Of a stretch of 64,000 nt of DNA, positions 11,117-22,962 are shown piece by piece; the first letter of the stretch is position 1, and the number at the start of each line of letters is the position of its first letter. This DNA comes from Metarhizium brunneum (taxonomy: Eukaryota; Ascomycota; Sordariomycetes; Hypocreales; Clavicipitaceae), in NCBI RefSeq assembly GCF_013426205.1, contig NC_089423.1, positions 2,232,001 through 2,296,000 of the forward strand, in the 5' to 3' direction. A program made the position numbers and the translations under genes. The notes under the pieces are model-generated. The model was not told where the DNA came from and made no database searches. It saw nothing but the letters and a program-made list of their open reading frames with translations.

Positions 11117-13073
11117 TTATTTTTTGCCCATCTTTGCCAGATATGCATCCACATCAATATCCCTCAACGTGGTGGCCTTGTCTTTGACCTGATGCTCCAT
11201 CTCCAGCTGGTACTTCTTCATCTTTTCCAGTAGATCTGGGATAAAGGCGCCAAGAAATCGGATGGCGAGCAAGGCAGCATTAGTGGAATTGTTGATTGCC
11301 ACGGTTGCAGTGGGCACACCGCGCTTTGAAGTGTCAGCGACCAGGCTGTTGTCGATAAATGCATACAAGAGAAGGAGGATCAAATGTTACATACCGGCAT
11401 CTGGACAATGCTGAGAAGGGAGTCCAATCCATCCAGGTGCGTAGCCTTGACTGGCACACCAATGACAGGCAGAGGTGTGTACGCTGCCAACATGCCGGGT
11501 AAATGAGCTGCACCGCCAGCCGCTGCGATGATCACCTTAATCCCGCGATCTGCCGCATCGATGGCAACCTGCGCCATCTTGGCAGGCGTTCGGTGTGCGG
11601 AGGTAATATCAACTTCCCAGGGAACGCCAAACTGATTTAGGATGTCTATACCAGCCTTGAGCACGGGAAGGTCGGAATCTGAGCCCATGGTCACCAAGAC
11701 AAGAGGATTTCCCTTGGCTACCTTTGGGTTGCCCGGGGTAGGAGCAGCTTGAACACGTAATGCTTTGCTTGATGCCTGAAGTCGTTCCTGGCGAATGGCG
11801 TCTACCATTTTGAGCAATGGCTGAGCAAACGCCTCCAAATCCTTAATTGAACCGAAACCAGTGACCGTAATGTGTCCAATCTTGCGGCTGGGCTTGGACT
11901 CTTTGCCGTAGAGGTGCACATAGACGGCTGTCCTGCTGCCATACATGGACTTGGCTTTCTCGACAAGAGGCAGGTGAGAGTCTGGGTCAGCGCCGCCCAG
12001 AATATTGATCATAATGCTGGACGAGACGTGTGGTTCTAAAACTTCGGGAAGGGGCTCATCGAGGATGGCAGTCAGCTGAGCCTTGAACTGGGACCTATTG
12101 CAAGTGAGTTGCGATTCCAAGCTGCTACAAGTGGGTTCACTTACATGTACGGGACAGACTCGATGGAGGCATGGCCGCTATTATGGGGTCGAGGGGCACA
12201 CTCGTTGAAGATTATATCACCTTCCTTTGTCAAAAACATCTCGACGGCAAAGACACCTCTGCCCCAAAGCTTCTCGACCACAGATGTCGCAACCTTTTGC
12301 GCCTTTTTGCACACATTCTCGGATACATTTCGCGGGGGCATGAAGACCTTTGAACAGATGTTATCCTCGTGGACCGTCTCGACAACAGGATAAGGAACAA
12401 CACGCTTCATCTTGCCGCTATCATCTTCTGTTCGGATGACCATGACGGCTAGTTCCAGCTCAAATGGGACCCATTTCTCGGCATAACATGATAAATTGCC
12501 GAATTCCTTGACTGCCTGCTCTAGATCTTTTTGGTTGGAGATTTTGAAGTTTCCCCTGCCGTCATAGGAGTCCTTTCGGGCTTTCAGCATCCAGGGAAAG
12601 CCAAACTTTTCGGAGGCTTCCCCCATCGAAGCAAGCATGGCGTCGCCAGATTCAATTGCCATTTGTTCAGCGATTGGGATTCCTTGGTTTTTTAAATACT
12701 CCTTTTGTTCGTACTTGTTCTGAACAAGACGAAGAGTCCTCCAGGAGGGGTGAATGGCGACCTTTTTGTTTGTCGTGGTCCCATCAGCGTTGCGAACTTG
12801 TACGCCATTGGTGTCAATTTCCTCGAGAACCTCAGTCTCAATGTGCTCAATCTCAACCGTGAGAATGTCGCAGTTGGCAGCGAGTTCTTTGATCTTGACA
12901 GGATCTTTGAATGAACCGGTGACATGATGGCGATTGTTGTTGATTTGCTTGGCCGGGCAATTTTCGGCGTCGAGAACGGCAATCTGAGCATCAAGAGGGG
13001 CCCCGCTCTCGCAAAGCATTCTCCCTAGCTGCCCGCCCCCGAGGAGGCCAACAACAGGAGTTTTTGGGCTCAT
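11117..13073 (-). CDS. ade2: Phosphoribosylaminoimidazole carboxylase (AIR carboxylase, PurK-PurE fusion)
   Basis: Exons 13073-12145, 12094-11395 and 11323-11117 (introns of 50 and 71 bp) give 611 aa. The N-terminal two thirds is PurK-like ATP-grasp: [16 protein letters not shown] at the start, [17 protein letters not shown], and [13 protein letters not shown]. The C-terminal third is PurE-like: [34 protein letters not shown], and [18 protein letters not shown] across the last junction. The enzyme converts AIR to CAIR in de novo purine synthesis. Loss of ADE2 gives the red-pigment adenine auxotroph in yeast. Both halves and their motifs look intact. The first junction (SVPYM-SQFKAQL) was chosen because it restores the conserved block. 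Confidence 0.95.
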
Positions 13074-14380
13074 TGTAAGCTATGAGGGAGTGCGTGTTGG
13101 CCAGAATTGGATATGTCGTGAGAAGACTTGGACAAAGGTGAGTCGTAATTCGAATCTCAAAAATTTTTATGGGGCAGCTCCGATTTGGGGCCGGAGGGGC
13201 ATGAGGGGTCAACTGGTCCAAGGCCCACTTTATCTAGTGCCTGCACTTGGTGCTATTGACGTCGAGGAACAAGTTGATAAATGATTGATTTCCTTCGAAT
13301 CAGGATTTTCCGCTTTCAAGCTGGCTTCTCTTTTATTGTAGAGGTTTTCGCTGCTGACACCTCCTTGAATATTGTAACAGGTGACTTGGTTGTAATGGGT
13401 ATTATTAGGTAGCGTGTTGGTCTTGTGGTCAAGTTATTGATGTCTAGTCTTCCAAGTTTAGTTTGACTGTTGTGGCTGATGTTATTAGTAAGTGAGTGGC
13501 TATAGTGCTTCGGGGAGCTTTATAGTGGAGAGGACACGAGATGTTGTGTACTCAGGGTCGATCTTCAATGTTGATAGTAGAAGAGATAAAGGTCATGGAG
13601 AGATGACAAGAATTGAGGGACTCGTCAAATGCTAACGAGCGTAAACCTCATGAATATATAGTATGCCTACGTATTCTGAGTTTTTCGTCATGGTCTAGCC
13701 CAGCGGGCCATCATGAGTATCAGTCAGCAGTGAGCACAGGCAGCCGGGCCAATTGCTCGCAGCTCACTCAATTGGCACCAGACTGCATCTGTACAGGCAC
13801 CAGACATTTTCGGCTCCGCGATAACTGTTAGGTCGGGCTCTAGCTCAACCGTGACATTTACGGTTACCTTCACGTATACCTTCACGTAATCCGTGTTCGT
13901 GGCTATCACGAGATAACCTTCACCACCGCACGCCACGATACATTATTAACTTGATTGATATTTAGCAAATTATGACACGTGTACATATAGTGCATCATGA
14001 TATTCATTAATCGCGTTGTGATGCTTGTTGATATATTGACTTGCATCAAATTGCCGGAAAATGTGCCGATGATGATGCGGCGCTGCTCGGCTCCACATGG
14101 CTCAGGGGCCGTCATTAATGAATTATTGCACCAAAAAATGGGCACATACTTTGTGTGTTAGTAGTTCCCCCTATACATATATCTTTTGTCATCAATCACT
14201 TATTATCCATGCACTAGACATCGCTCAAGCATGATCCTCAACCTTAACCTCTCTTGAAAACGCGTCAATCATATTGACCTAACCACTTGCTGTGTATTCC
14301 CGCAGCAAGGCCGCCTTTAGTTGGTACTCTTTCCAACAGCTGAGCTCGTCCGGGACTCCGGGTATCCCGGAAACATCGCA
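13074..14380. other. AT-rich divergent intergenic region, ade2 / PEX11
   Basis: 1.3 kb without a supported gene. Much of 13240-14250 is visibly AT-rich. A short tandem repeat of taccttcacgta lies near 13864-13889. The 5' side must hold the ade2 promoter and the 3' side the PEX11 promoter. Confidence 0.45.
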
Positions 14381-15445
14381 ATGGCGGGATACTTTGAACA
14401 GTTCGTCGCCTTCGGGACCGACATCGGTATGAAGACCTCTCTTCCCTCATCACCATCCACCGCCTTTCCCCATCCCGTAGCTTCAATGCATATATATATA
14501 TGTGTCCTGAGATGTTCATGGCAAGACTCATGCGGATGGCTTCCATCTGGAGCTCTCTTTCTTTTACATTGCTCAGGACACACATCCCCTGGTCTTATTG
14601 TTACCCCCAACGTGCAAACCAGTCCACATCATCTCAGTAGAGGGAATTAACATGTCGCAGTCGGTCTCGAGCGCATCATGCGCTTCATCCAATCCGTCTT
14701 TTCCATTCTCACGGCCTACCCGGCCCTGATACCCATGCTTCTCTCCCATCAGCCTTCCGCCGTCCACAAGACGAGTGCGCTGGCAATGGGCCAACTCTCC
14801 AACCATCTCAACATGACCCGCCGCGCCGTCCGTCTATTCTGGTGCCTCGGCAGCTTCCAAACCAGCTGGAACGCCTACGTAGCTCCCGAGAAGAGCATCG
14901 AGACCTGGCTCGCCATCCTCGCCGACAGCCTCTTCGGACTCTTCGGCTTGATGGAGTCTGTCACGCTGCCCGATCTGTTGCAAGTCAAGGGCCTGTCCGT
15001 CTTCGGGCTCGCTGAAGCCGTTAGAATCGATGACCAGTCCAAGTCTGTGTGGCTTGCGGCGCTGGCTTGCTCCGCACTATGTACCGGCGTCAAAATCCTC
15101 AAGTCTTATGCTCATCGCGCTGTGCCCGAGACGGGGAGCGGCTTCGGCGCCCCCGAGCATGAGAAGAAGAAGACTGGCAAAGGCGGCGAGAACAAGGCCC
15201 AGGCGGCCGCTGAGAAACGGAGGCAAGAGAGGGAGGCGGCGTCCAAAGAGGCGGGCCGGAAGATTGGGGGCCTGACGAGGAAGTTACTCGCTGATTTGCT
15301 TGATATTGCGATTCCGGCCTGGGCTACTGGTTTGGCGGATATTGATGCGGGCGTGGTATGGGTTGCCATGCTTTTCAGCACCATTTTCACGGGGTACGCT
15401 GTGTGGGAGAGGTGCGGTCAGGCTATTGACAAAGGACGTGCTTGA
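14381..15445 (+). CDS. PEX11: Peroxisomal biogenesis factor 11 family protein
   Basis: Exons 14381-14426 and 14661-15445 give 276 aa. Starting at 14381 restores the conserved amphipathic start MAGYFEQFVAFGTDI joined to VGLERIMRFIQSVFSILTAYP, so the in-frame ATG at 14678 is internal. PEX11-type features include the N-terminal amphipathic helices, a Trp-rich middle (LFWCLGSFQTSWNAY, WLAILADSLFGLFGLMESVTLPDLL), a charged Lys/Glu/Ala insert around 165-205, and a C-terminal hydrophobic segment (GVVWVAMLFSTIFTGYAVWE). Family members elongate and tubulate the peroxisomal membrane before division. Filamentous fungi carry several PEX11 paralogues, and I cannot say which this is. The 234-bp intron contains a short AT repeat. 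Confidence 0.85.
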
Positions 15446-15673
15446 GATGTTTGCGAATGGCGGGGAAGAAAAATAATAGACGGGATAGACATTGCATTTC
15501 GAAATCATACGAGCATGGGTTTAATCTTCTCTCCCTGCTTTCCATGTCTAGACAAACATATCTATAGACTATCAACTATGTTCTCATATTCCTGTACAAT
15601 GGAATTCCTATCATGATTCATCCACTTCATGCCTTCGTACATATCCTGGTATGGTGTCTTCCCTCGCCATGCA

Positions 15674-17476
15674 CTATCTTCGCCCGGTAACCACGAACCT
15701 CCCCGTCTCGACGCTCAGCTTCCATCCATCCTGCAGCAAGGCCGCTGCGACAGCCTGCCGCATCTGTGACACGCCACTGGCACTATGGCGGCCTAGACCA
15801 GTAATCACGGTAAAACCGCCGTCTTCTCTCAGCTTTTTTGCTCTCATTTCTCCCAATCCACCCCACCACTCTTGGACCCTTTGCCGCGAGATTCTCACTC
15901 CATCTTGTACTAAAACACCGTGTAGGTCGATGGAGGAAGCCGTGCTTCGTTGGTCAACGAGAATATCGGCAGCTGTGGATGTGGCACTCTGGGCGTATCG
16001 GCCCTGTTCCCGAGCCCGGTCGGAGTAATAGCTGGCTGCCTGTCTGAAAAGCGGACTAGATGCACCCCGGCGATGCATTTGCGCCGCAGACGCTGCGGCA
16101 TCGCGGCGCGCCTGGTGAAACGTGTTTGCTCGGCTCATGGCTTCTTCATAGTTCATATCACTTATGGGCGATGGCTTTGCAACCAGTCCAACTGCCGGCT
16201 TGGCGCCCGGACGAGGGGAAACTATCACATCTCCGCCTTCGATGTCCTCCTGCGGGAGGGGCGTGAGGCGATACGAAAGATCCATCTTTTTGGCTTTGGG
16301 TTGCCTTGAGAAATACTTGTTGAGAAGAGCGGCGATGTCGTCTGCGAACTGGGGAATAGATCCGGCAACATGGACAATGGTAGGCATGTACTTTTCAGGG
16401 ACGTGCCGATAATTTTGCGCTAGGCGCTCGGCACTTTCTTTGCCGCTTTCATCTTGGGTTTCGATGCCATGGGAGATGTACTGGTTGAGGAGCTCGACGA
16501 CAGTAGCGCCTTTGGAGCACTGGAGTTTGTAGTAGATGGGGGATACTTGATCGGATCGAATGCCGAATCTCTCAGCTACGTACTCGATTTCATCCTGGCC
16601 TTGGACGGAATTAGAAATGTTCCCAAAAGGGAGGTGAAATTGACCACACACTCACTTTGTGTTTCGCTGGCAATGCTAGGAGATGATGTACCATCACTTG
16701 ACTGATCTGCATCTGATGCGACCTTTTTCTTTCCCTTTTTTTTCTTCCTGCCCTTACTCCTGCCATTTTCTAGTTCAAAGAACCCATCGATACCCTTTAT
16801 CTGTTGACCGGTAGACTGTAAATACTGCACATTCAGGAGATCATCCAGCGCAGTCTGAAATTCCCCATTGGCCTTTTTTAGCGCATACTGAATGTCAAAT
16901 TGCTTCAGATCGGCAAACATGCTCTGTAACAAGAGGAGCTTATCCTCTTCGCTGTCTTGGTTGAATGTTGTCAACCGAGGCATAAGACTCGGCGAATCTG
17001 GCACACATGATGAATTATCTGTGCTTGACTTGTCTGTGATGTGGGCCTGCGATGTCCGACGACTTGCGCTGGTCGTTGACGTTGCTGTCGGCTCATCTTG
17101 AACAAGTTGCGCCTCTCCTTCAGGTCCTTGGGGGATACCGCTGGGATTGAAGCCAGAGGCCTCCTCCGAGGGAACACTTTTCGCCAAGTCTTGTAGAGTA
17201 GCTTGCGCCTGTTTATAAGCAGATGGACTCTTGAGGTTGTAGTCGCTTGCTATAGCCACAATGAGAGCTTCGTCGAGAAGTGTGTGGAATGAGTCCTGCG
17301 AATATTCTTTTAGGTACAGAAGACGCAGAAAATTAACAGACGACAAAACCCCGGGGGAAGGACGGATGAAACACCGACATGGAATCAAATGAGGACATTG
17401 GAGACACATTGCCGTGATGATAGCCTTTACTCACCACCAAGTTTTGTAAAAGCTCAGGTTCGTTTTCAGTGGCCAT
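15674..17476 (-). CDS. CUE- and Smr-domain protein (Cue2-like, likely ribosome-collision mRNA endonuclease)
   Basis: Exons 17476-17435, 17295-16656 and 16599-15674 encode 535 aa. Residues about 131-174 form a CUE ubiquitin-binding domain (LLLLQSMFADLKQFDIQYAL, then DDLLNVQYLQ). A Lys-rich stretch (KGRKKKKGKKKV) follows. A DUF1771-type helix pair lies near 375-445 (NYEEAMSRANTFHQARRDAA). The C-terminal Smr domain (about 451-535) carries IDLHGVLVQDGV and TGLGRHSASGVSQMRQAV. This order is that of yeast Cue2 and relatives, where Smr cuts mRNA at stalled, ubiquitinated ribosomes in no-go decay. DLHG and the GxGxHS-type loop look intact, so nuclease activity is plausible but inferred. It lies tail to tail with PEX11. 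The small first exon (14 codons) is the least certain part. Confidence 0.83.
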
Positions 17477-18614
17477 AACGTGGCTGTCATGCAATTCTTT
17501 TCACACAGAAGGTAGGAAGATGTTGGGAAGTGTAGCGAGTCCGAGGAGCAGGCATTATCCAAGACGAAAGACAAAAATGTGAAGACGTACTTCTCAGAAA
17601 GTCGGAAAGGGAAGGAAGGGATGGTTTGCTCAAACAAAAGATTTCACACACATTGTGGGTGCGTCGATGAGAAGACATATGAAGCTTGATTTGGGGGCTG
17701 TGATTCGTGACAAACAGGTGGTCGAAATTGGGCCCAAACTAGTTTTACTCCGTATGGAATCACGTGTGGAGAAGGACAAACGAGATAATTCGGTCGCGCA
17801 GATACATACGGGAGCAGCCCTAGACTCGAATATACGGCGCAATTATGTACCGAGACAGTGATATAAAAGACAGATATGAAGAATGCCCAACCACCTAGTC
17901 GTTAAACGCCGGATTTTGCAGGCGGATGGTTTGCGCCGCGGAGAATCCTTGTAGGAAGACGATAGGATAAAGTATGGCCTGCGATGACCTCGATAGTGTA
18001 CCGGGCAAGCGGGCAACATGGTGTGAGCACGCGTGTCACGGAATGCCAGTTCTAAACTGTTGGTTTCACAAAGCAGTTTGTCAAGCCTCGTAAAACGGAC
18101 TCTTCTCATCAACAGACGATGACGGCTCTTGACCGGATGCATCAATGATCATCAATAATGCGTCATGAGAGACAAAAGGGCAGGCACCTGCCGCAGAGGC
18201 CAGGAGTCAAGTGGGTCCCGGAGCTTCCAGAGCCCCGACAGTGCGACGTCAGGGACAGCTTCAAGGGCTCCCGCCCCCAGTTACCCCAACCGCCTCCCAT
18301 GCGTCAGCGGCAGCACTGGCGCACTGGCAGCTTTGACGACAAGCCTGGTGCAAGCGCTTGTGCCAAGTGCCTGGGTCGCACCTTCCCCAACACCCGCCAG
18401 CGCCTCGCACGCCACCAAACTTGCTTCTTTACGACCCGGCATCCGTACGCAAAACTCTAGCAAATATCGACTTATTCATCACGTCTACGCACTTTCTCGT
18501 CATCTTGTCCTTAACGTACCTTACGACGACTAATAGTGATACCCGACAAGCCCCCAGCCATTTGCCAGCCGCGCTTCTCCGCTGCGGCCGACAAGGCCCG
18601 CCCAGTATCCCGAG
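17477..18614. promoter_or_regulatory. Divergent intergenic region, Cue2-like / NPC1
   Basis: 1.1 kb between divergent starts, containing one TACTCCGTA motif at 17746-17754. Short open frames at 18158-18672 overlap on both strands and resemble no family, so I read them as chance. Presumed promoters only. Confidence 0.45.
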
Positions 18615-21600
18615 ATGCGTCACCAGGTCGCAACACTTCTGGGAGCGGCGCCAGCCATCATCGCTGCTCTAGCCAGCGCGAATGCTTCTCCCTTGACACC
18701 CAAACACGAAGCTGGTCGGTGCGCTTTCCGAGGCCAGTGTGGCAAGCAAAGTTTCTTCGGCAAGGAGCTGCCCTGTGTCGACAATGATGTGGCCAAAGAT
18801 CCCGATGCAGAACTGCGAAAGGAGCTTGTTGACCTCTGTGGAGCCGAATGGAACCAAGGACCAGTGTGTTGCACGCTGGAACAGGTAAAACTTCACCCGA
18901 TTGAGATGTCCAGAAAGCCTCAAGATGGCTGACTTTGTGCCAGGTTCAATCTCTCAAGTCCGAACTCGGCACCCCCAACACACTCATTGGATCATGTCCT
19001 GCCTGCAAACACAACTTCTTCAACATGTTTTGCAAATTCACATGCTCGCCTGATCAGTCCCTGTTTGTTAATGTCACCGATGCTGCCCCCAAGAACGGCA
19101 AGTTACTCGTGACTGAGCTCGACCAACTTATATCCGAGGAGTATGGCACTGGCCTGTATGATAGTTGTAAGGAAGTCAAGTTTGGTGGCGCAAACAGCCG
19201 TGCCATGGACTTGATTGGAGGCGGTGCCAAAGATTACCACCAAATGCTCAAGTTCTTGGGTGACAAGAAACCGCTGGTCGGATCACCCTTCCAAATCAAT
19301 TACCCCGAATCTTACGAGCAACCGAACATGGGCCCGTTGGATATGACGTCAAAGAAGTGCAACGACGAAGATCCTGACTACAGGTGCGTCTGCGTCGACT
19401 GTCCTGCCGTATGTCCCGAGTTGCCGGCCGTGAGGAAGTCCGGATCATGTCATGTGGGCGCTCTGCCTTGTCTCTCCTTTGCGTCCATCTTCACCTATTC
19501 CGTGCTTCTCTTTACCTTTGCCGCCTCCGTATTTGGCCATGTTGCCTGGAGACGCTATGCGCAGCATCGAGTGGAAAGAACAAGACTACTGCACGAGTCC
19601 TCTCACAGCGATGATGAAGATGAAGGTGGGCCGGTTTTGACAGAGGCCATGAGAGATCGCCCTACGAAGCGGTACTGGATCAATGACAGGTGTGACGATT
19701 TGTTCTACAGGCTCGGCCATACTGCATCCCGTTTCCCTGGCCTCACCATCGGCACGAGTCTCTTGGTTGTGGCGATCCTAAGCGCTGGATGGTTCAAATT
19801 TGACCTGGAAAAAGAGCCAGCAAGACTTTGGGTCAGTCCATCTTCGCCAGCTGCCCAGGAAAAGGCATACTTTGATTCCCACTTTGGGCCCTTCTACCGC
19901 GCCGAAAAGATCTTCCTGGTGAATGACACGCAACCTAGTGGGCCGGGACCAGTGCTCAGCTATGAAACTCTCAAATGGTGGGCAGAGGTTGAAAAAAGCA
20001 TTGCGCAGCTAGAGAGCAAGACATATGCAAAGTTCCTCCACGATGTTTGCTTCAAGCCGATGAATGATGCCTGTGTCGTCCAGTCAGTTACTGGTTACTG
20101 GTTTGCCAAGGGTGGCGTGATTAACCCCAAGACTTGGAAAGACGATCTTCGCCAATGCGCCAAATCCCCTGTCGACTGCCGACCCGAATTTGGCCAGCCT
20201 ATCGAGCCCAGCATGGTATTTGGGGGTTACGAAGATGATGTGACCGAGGCACAAGCGATCACGGCTACTTGGGTCGTTCGGAATGCAGAGGAAGGCAGCT
20301 TTGCCCAACTGGCGGCCGTTGATTGGGAAAATGCACTCCGAGACCGCTTGCTAGAGGCCCAAAAAGAAGCGCAAGACAGGGGCTTGCGATTGTCCTTCAA
20401 CACTGAAATCAGTCTAGAGGAAGAACTGAACAAATCAACGAATACTGATGCCAAGATTGTAGTAGTCAGCTACATTGTCATGTTTATATACGCTTGCATG
20501 GCGCTTGGCACACCCTTCAAGCATATATTTAGAAATCCGGCGCTATTACTTGTTGAGTCAAAGGTAACACTCGGTTTGCTGGGAATAATCATTGTCCTCA
20601 TGTCGATCACGGCGTCGATCGGCTTCTTCTCCTGGGTCGGGCTAAAGGCAACATTGATCATCGTCGAGGTCATTCCGTTCATCGTTTTAGCCGTCGGTGT
20701 AGACAACATCTTCCTCATTGTCCACGAGCTTGAAAGAGTCAATATGAGCTGCCCCGATCAGATGGTCGAAGAACGCGTTGCGAGAGCACTTGGCCGTATG
20801 GGCCCATCTATTCTGTTTTCCGCCCTGACCGAAACCGTTGCATTTGCCCTCGGCGCTGCGGTAGGCATGCCTGCCGTGCGTAACTTTGCCGCCTACGCAG
20901 CTGGAGCAGTGCTCGTCAATGCCGTCCTACAAATGACCATGTTTGTGTCATTCCTGTCACTGAATCAAATGCGGGTGGAGGACCACCGATGTGAGCTGTG
21001 GCCGTGGTGGCAGATTAAGAAGGCTAGAATTCACCTGAACGGCAGCAATGGCTACGTTGGAGGCGGAAGAGTCTCCGAAATCGAAGAAGAAAGCTTTTTA
21101 CAGGTCTTCATCAAGAATACATATGCGCCTAGTTTATTGACAAAGAGGGTCAAAATAGGCGTCGTCACAGTTTTCCTTGGCCTATTCGCGGCCGCCCTAG
21201 CCCTGCTACCTACGATAGAGATCGGACTCGACCAGCGAGTAGCTATTCCCGATGGATCATATTTGATCCCCTATTTCAATGACTTGTACGACTATATGGA
21301 AACCGGGCCACCTGTATACTTTGTCACGCGCAATGTCGACGCATCACACAGGAAGGAGCAACAGGAAGTTTGTTCAAGATTCACTACCTGTCATGAGCTT
21401 TCGCTCACGAATACGTTGGAACTTGAAAGGCAACGGCCTAACGTATCATACATTTCATCTCCAACCGCAAGCTGGATGGACGACTTCTTCCTGTGGCTGA
21501 ATCCTATTTATGAACAATGCTGCGTGGAGAACCACAAAACGTGTTTTGCGGGACGAAACCCTGCATGGAACACCAGCCTCTACGGGATGCCGGAGGACGA

Positions 21601-22504
21601 GGAATTCATTCGTTACCTCCATAAGTTTCTCGCCACCCCTGCGGACGACGATTGTCCCCTAGGAGGCCAGGCAGCCTACGGCGATGCTGTCGTTATTTCT
21701 GACGACGACAAGAGCGTTAGGGCCAGCCACTTCCGAACGGCACATACACCGCTTCGCAGTCAGGCCGACTTTATCAATGCATACTCTTCGGCTCGTCGCA
21801 TTGCATCCGATATTAGCAGGAGAACTGGGACCGAGGTCTTCCCATACAGCGTATTTTACATCTTCTTTGACCAGTACCTCTCCATTGTCCCGCTCACTGC
21901 CGGTCTGTTATCTGCCCTGGTTGGCATTATCTTCGTCGTGGCCTCTGTGCTTCTGGGATCCGCCCTCACTTCGGCTGTCCTCACAGTCACCGTAATCATG
22001 AGTGTGGTTGACATCATGGGAGCCATGGCAGTATTTGGGGTTTCTCTAAACGCCGTATCCTTGGTCAATCTCATCATTTGCGTGGGAATATCGGTCGAGT
22101 TTTGCGCGCACATTGCACGTGCCTTCATGTTCCCGTCGAGAACCGTCATGGAAAGTAACAACACAACTCTCCGTGGGCGCGACGCGAGATCCTGGACGGC
22201 ACTCGTCAATGTAGGGGGGTCTGTCTTCTCTGGCATTACCGTCACAAAACTTCTAGGGGTCTGCGTGCTGGCATTTACTCGCTCCAAGATTTTCGAAATT
22301 TACTATTTCCGCGTGTGGTTGGCGCTGGTTGTCTTTGCGGCCCTGCATGCTCTGGTGTTCTTACCGGTTGCGCTGAGCGTGGCAGGCGGAAGCGGTTACG
22401 TCGACCCTGAAAGTGAAGGCACGGCAGCTCAGGATTTGACTGACAGGAGATGGCGTGCTATTCGGGTTCACGATAATAGTGATTCCGAAGACGAAGATTA
22501 TTAA
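18615..22504 (+). CDS. NCR1: Niemann-Pick C1-type sterol transporter (Ncr1)
   Basis: Exons 18615-18884 and 18944-22504 give 1276 aa. A cleavable signal peptide (MRHQVATLLGAAPAIIAALA) precedes the Cys-rich N-terminal sterol-binding domain (GRCAFRGQCGK, GSCPACKHNFFNMFCKFTCS). A first membrane span lies near CLSFASIFTYSVLLFTFAAS. The sterol-sensing domain follows (VVSYIVMFIYACMALG through AVGVDNIFLIVHELER), then a second lumenal Cys-rich loop (QCCVENHKTCF) and a C-terminal RND-like membrane block (GAMAVFGVSLNAVSLVNLI). The tail is acidic (DNSDSEDEDY). NPC1 proteins move sterol from the vacuole/lysosome lumen into its membrane. Length is close to other filamentous-fungal orthologues and no damage is seen. 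It shares a 3' region with the YTH gene. Confidence 0.95.
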
Positions 22505-22962
22505 GCGTGTTGGAATCATGGTTTGTGGCAGTCTATTTGTAAGATTCTAGAATAGATCGTGCTGCTGCTGAAGTATGGCGTATTGGAAATGGGTGCTGGA
22601 GCAGGAGTTTCGTTTCGATTGGATCTGGTATACGAGGCATTTGAATACATACGAATAGGAATAACTTCTTTTCTTTCCAAAGTTCGTTTGTATGCGCACA
22701 CGGTCCAAACCCTACCCTGGGTCCTTCAGATTTACCTTTGTTTATCTCTCCGTATCTCTCTTTTTTCCCCAAAAGCCTTCTTCTCATGGCTTCCCCCTTT
22801 ATTATATCGCGTCAGTTCAAGGACAGGTATAGCAGCTTAATACATCAGCCGGCTCGGAATAGAGGTGTTTTGATAGCGCTCCCAAACAGAGACGGGAACT
22901 TGGTCTCGTTTATGGTCGTCTGCGACCAAAGCGGTGTCCAATTTCTCCGACGAGCACGCGGC
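22505..22962. other. Convergent intergenic region, NPC1 / YTH
   Basis: 458 bp between two 3' ends. AT-rich in part, with no supported gene or repeat. Confidence 0.4.
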
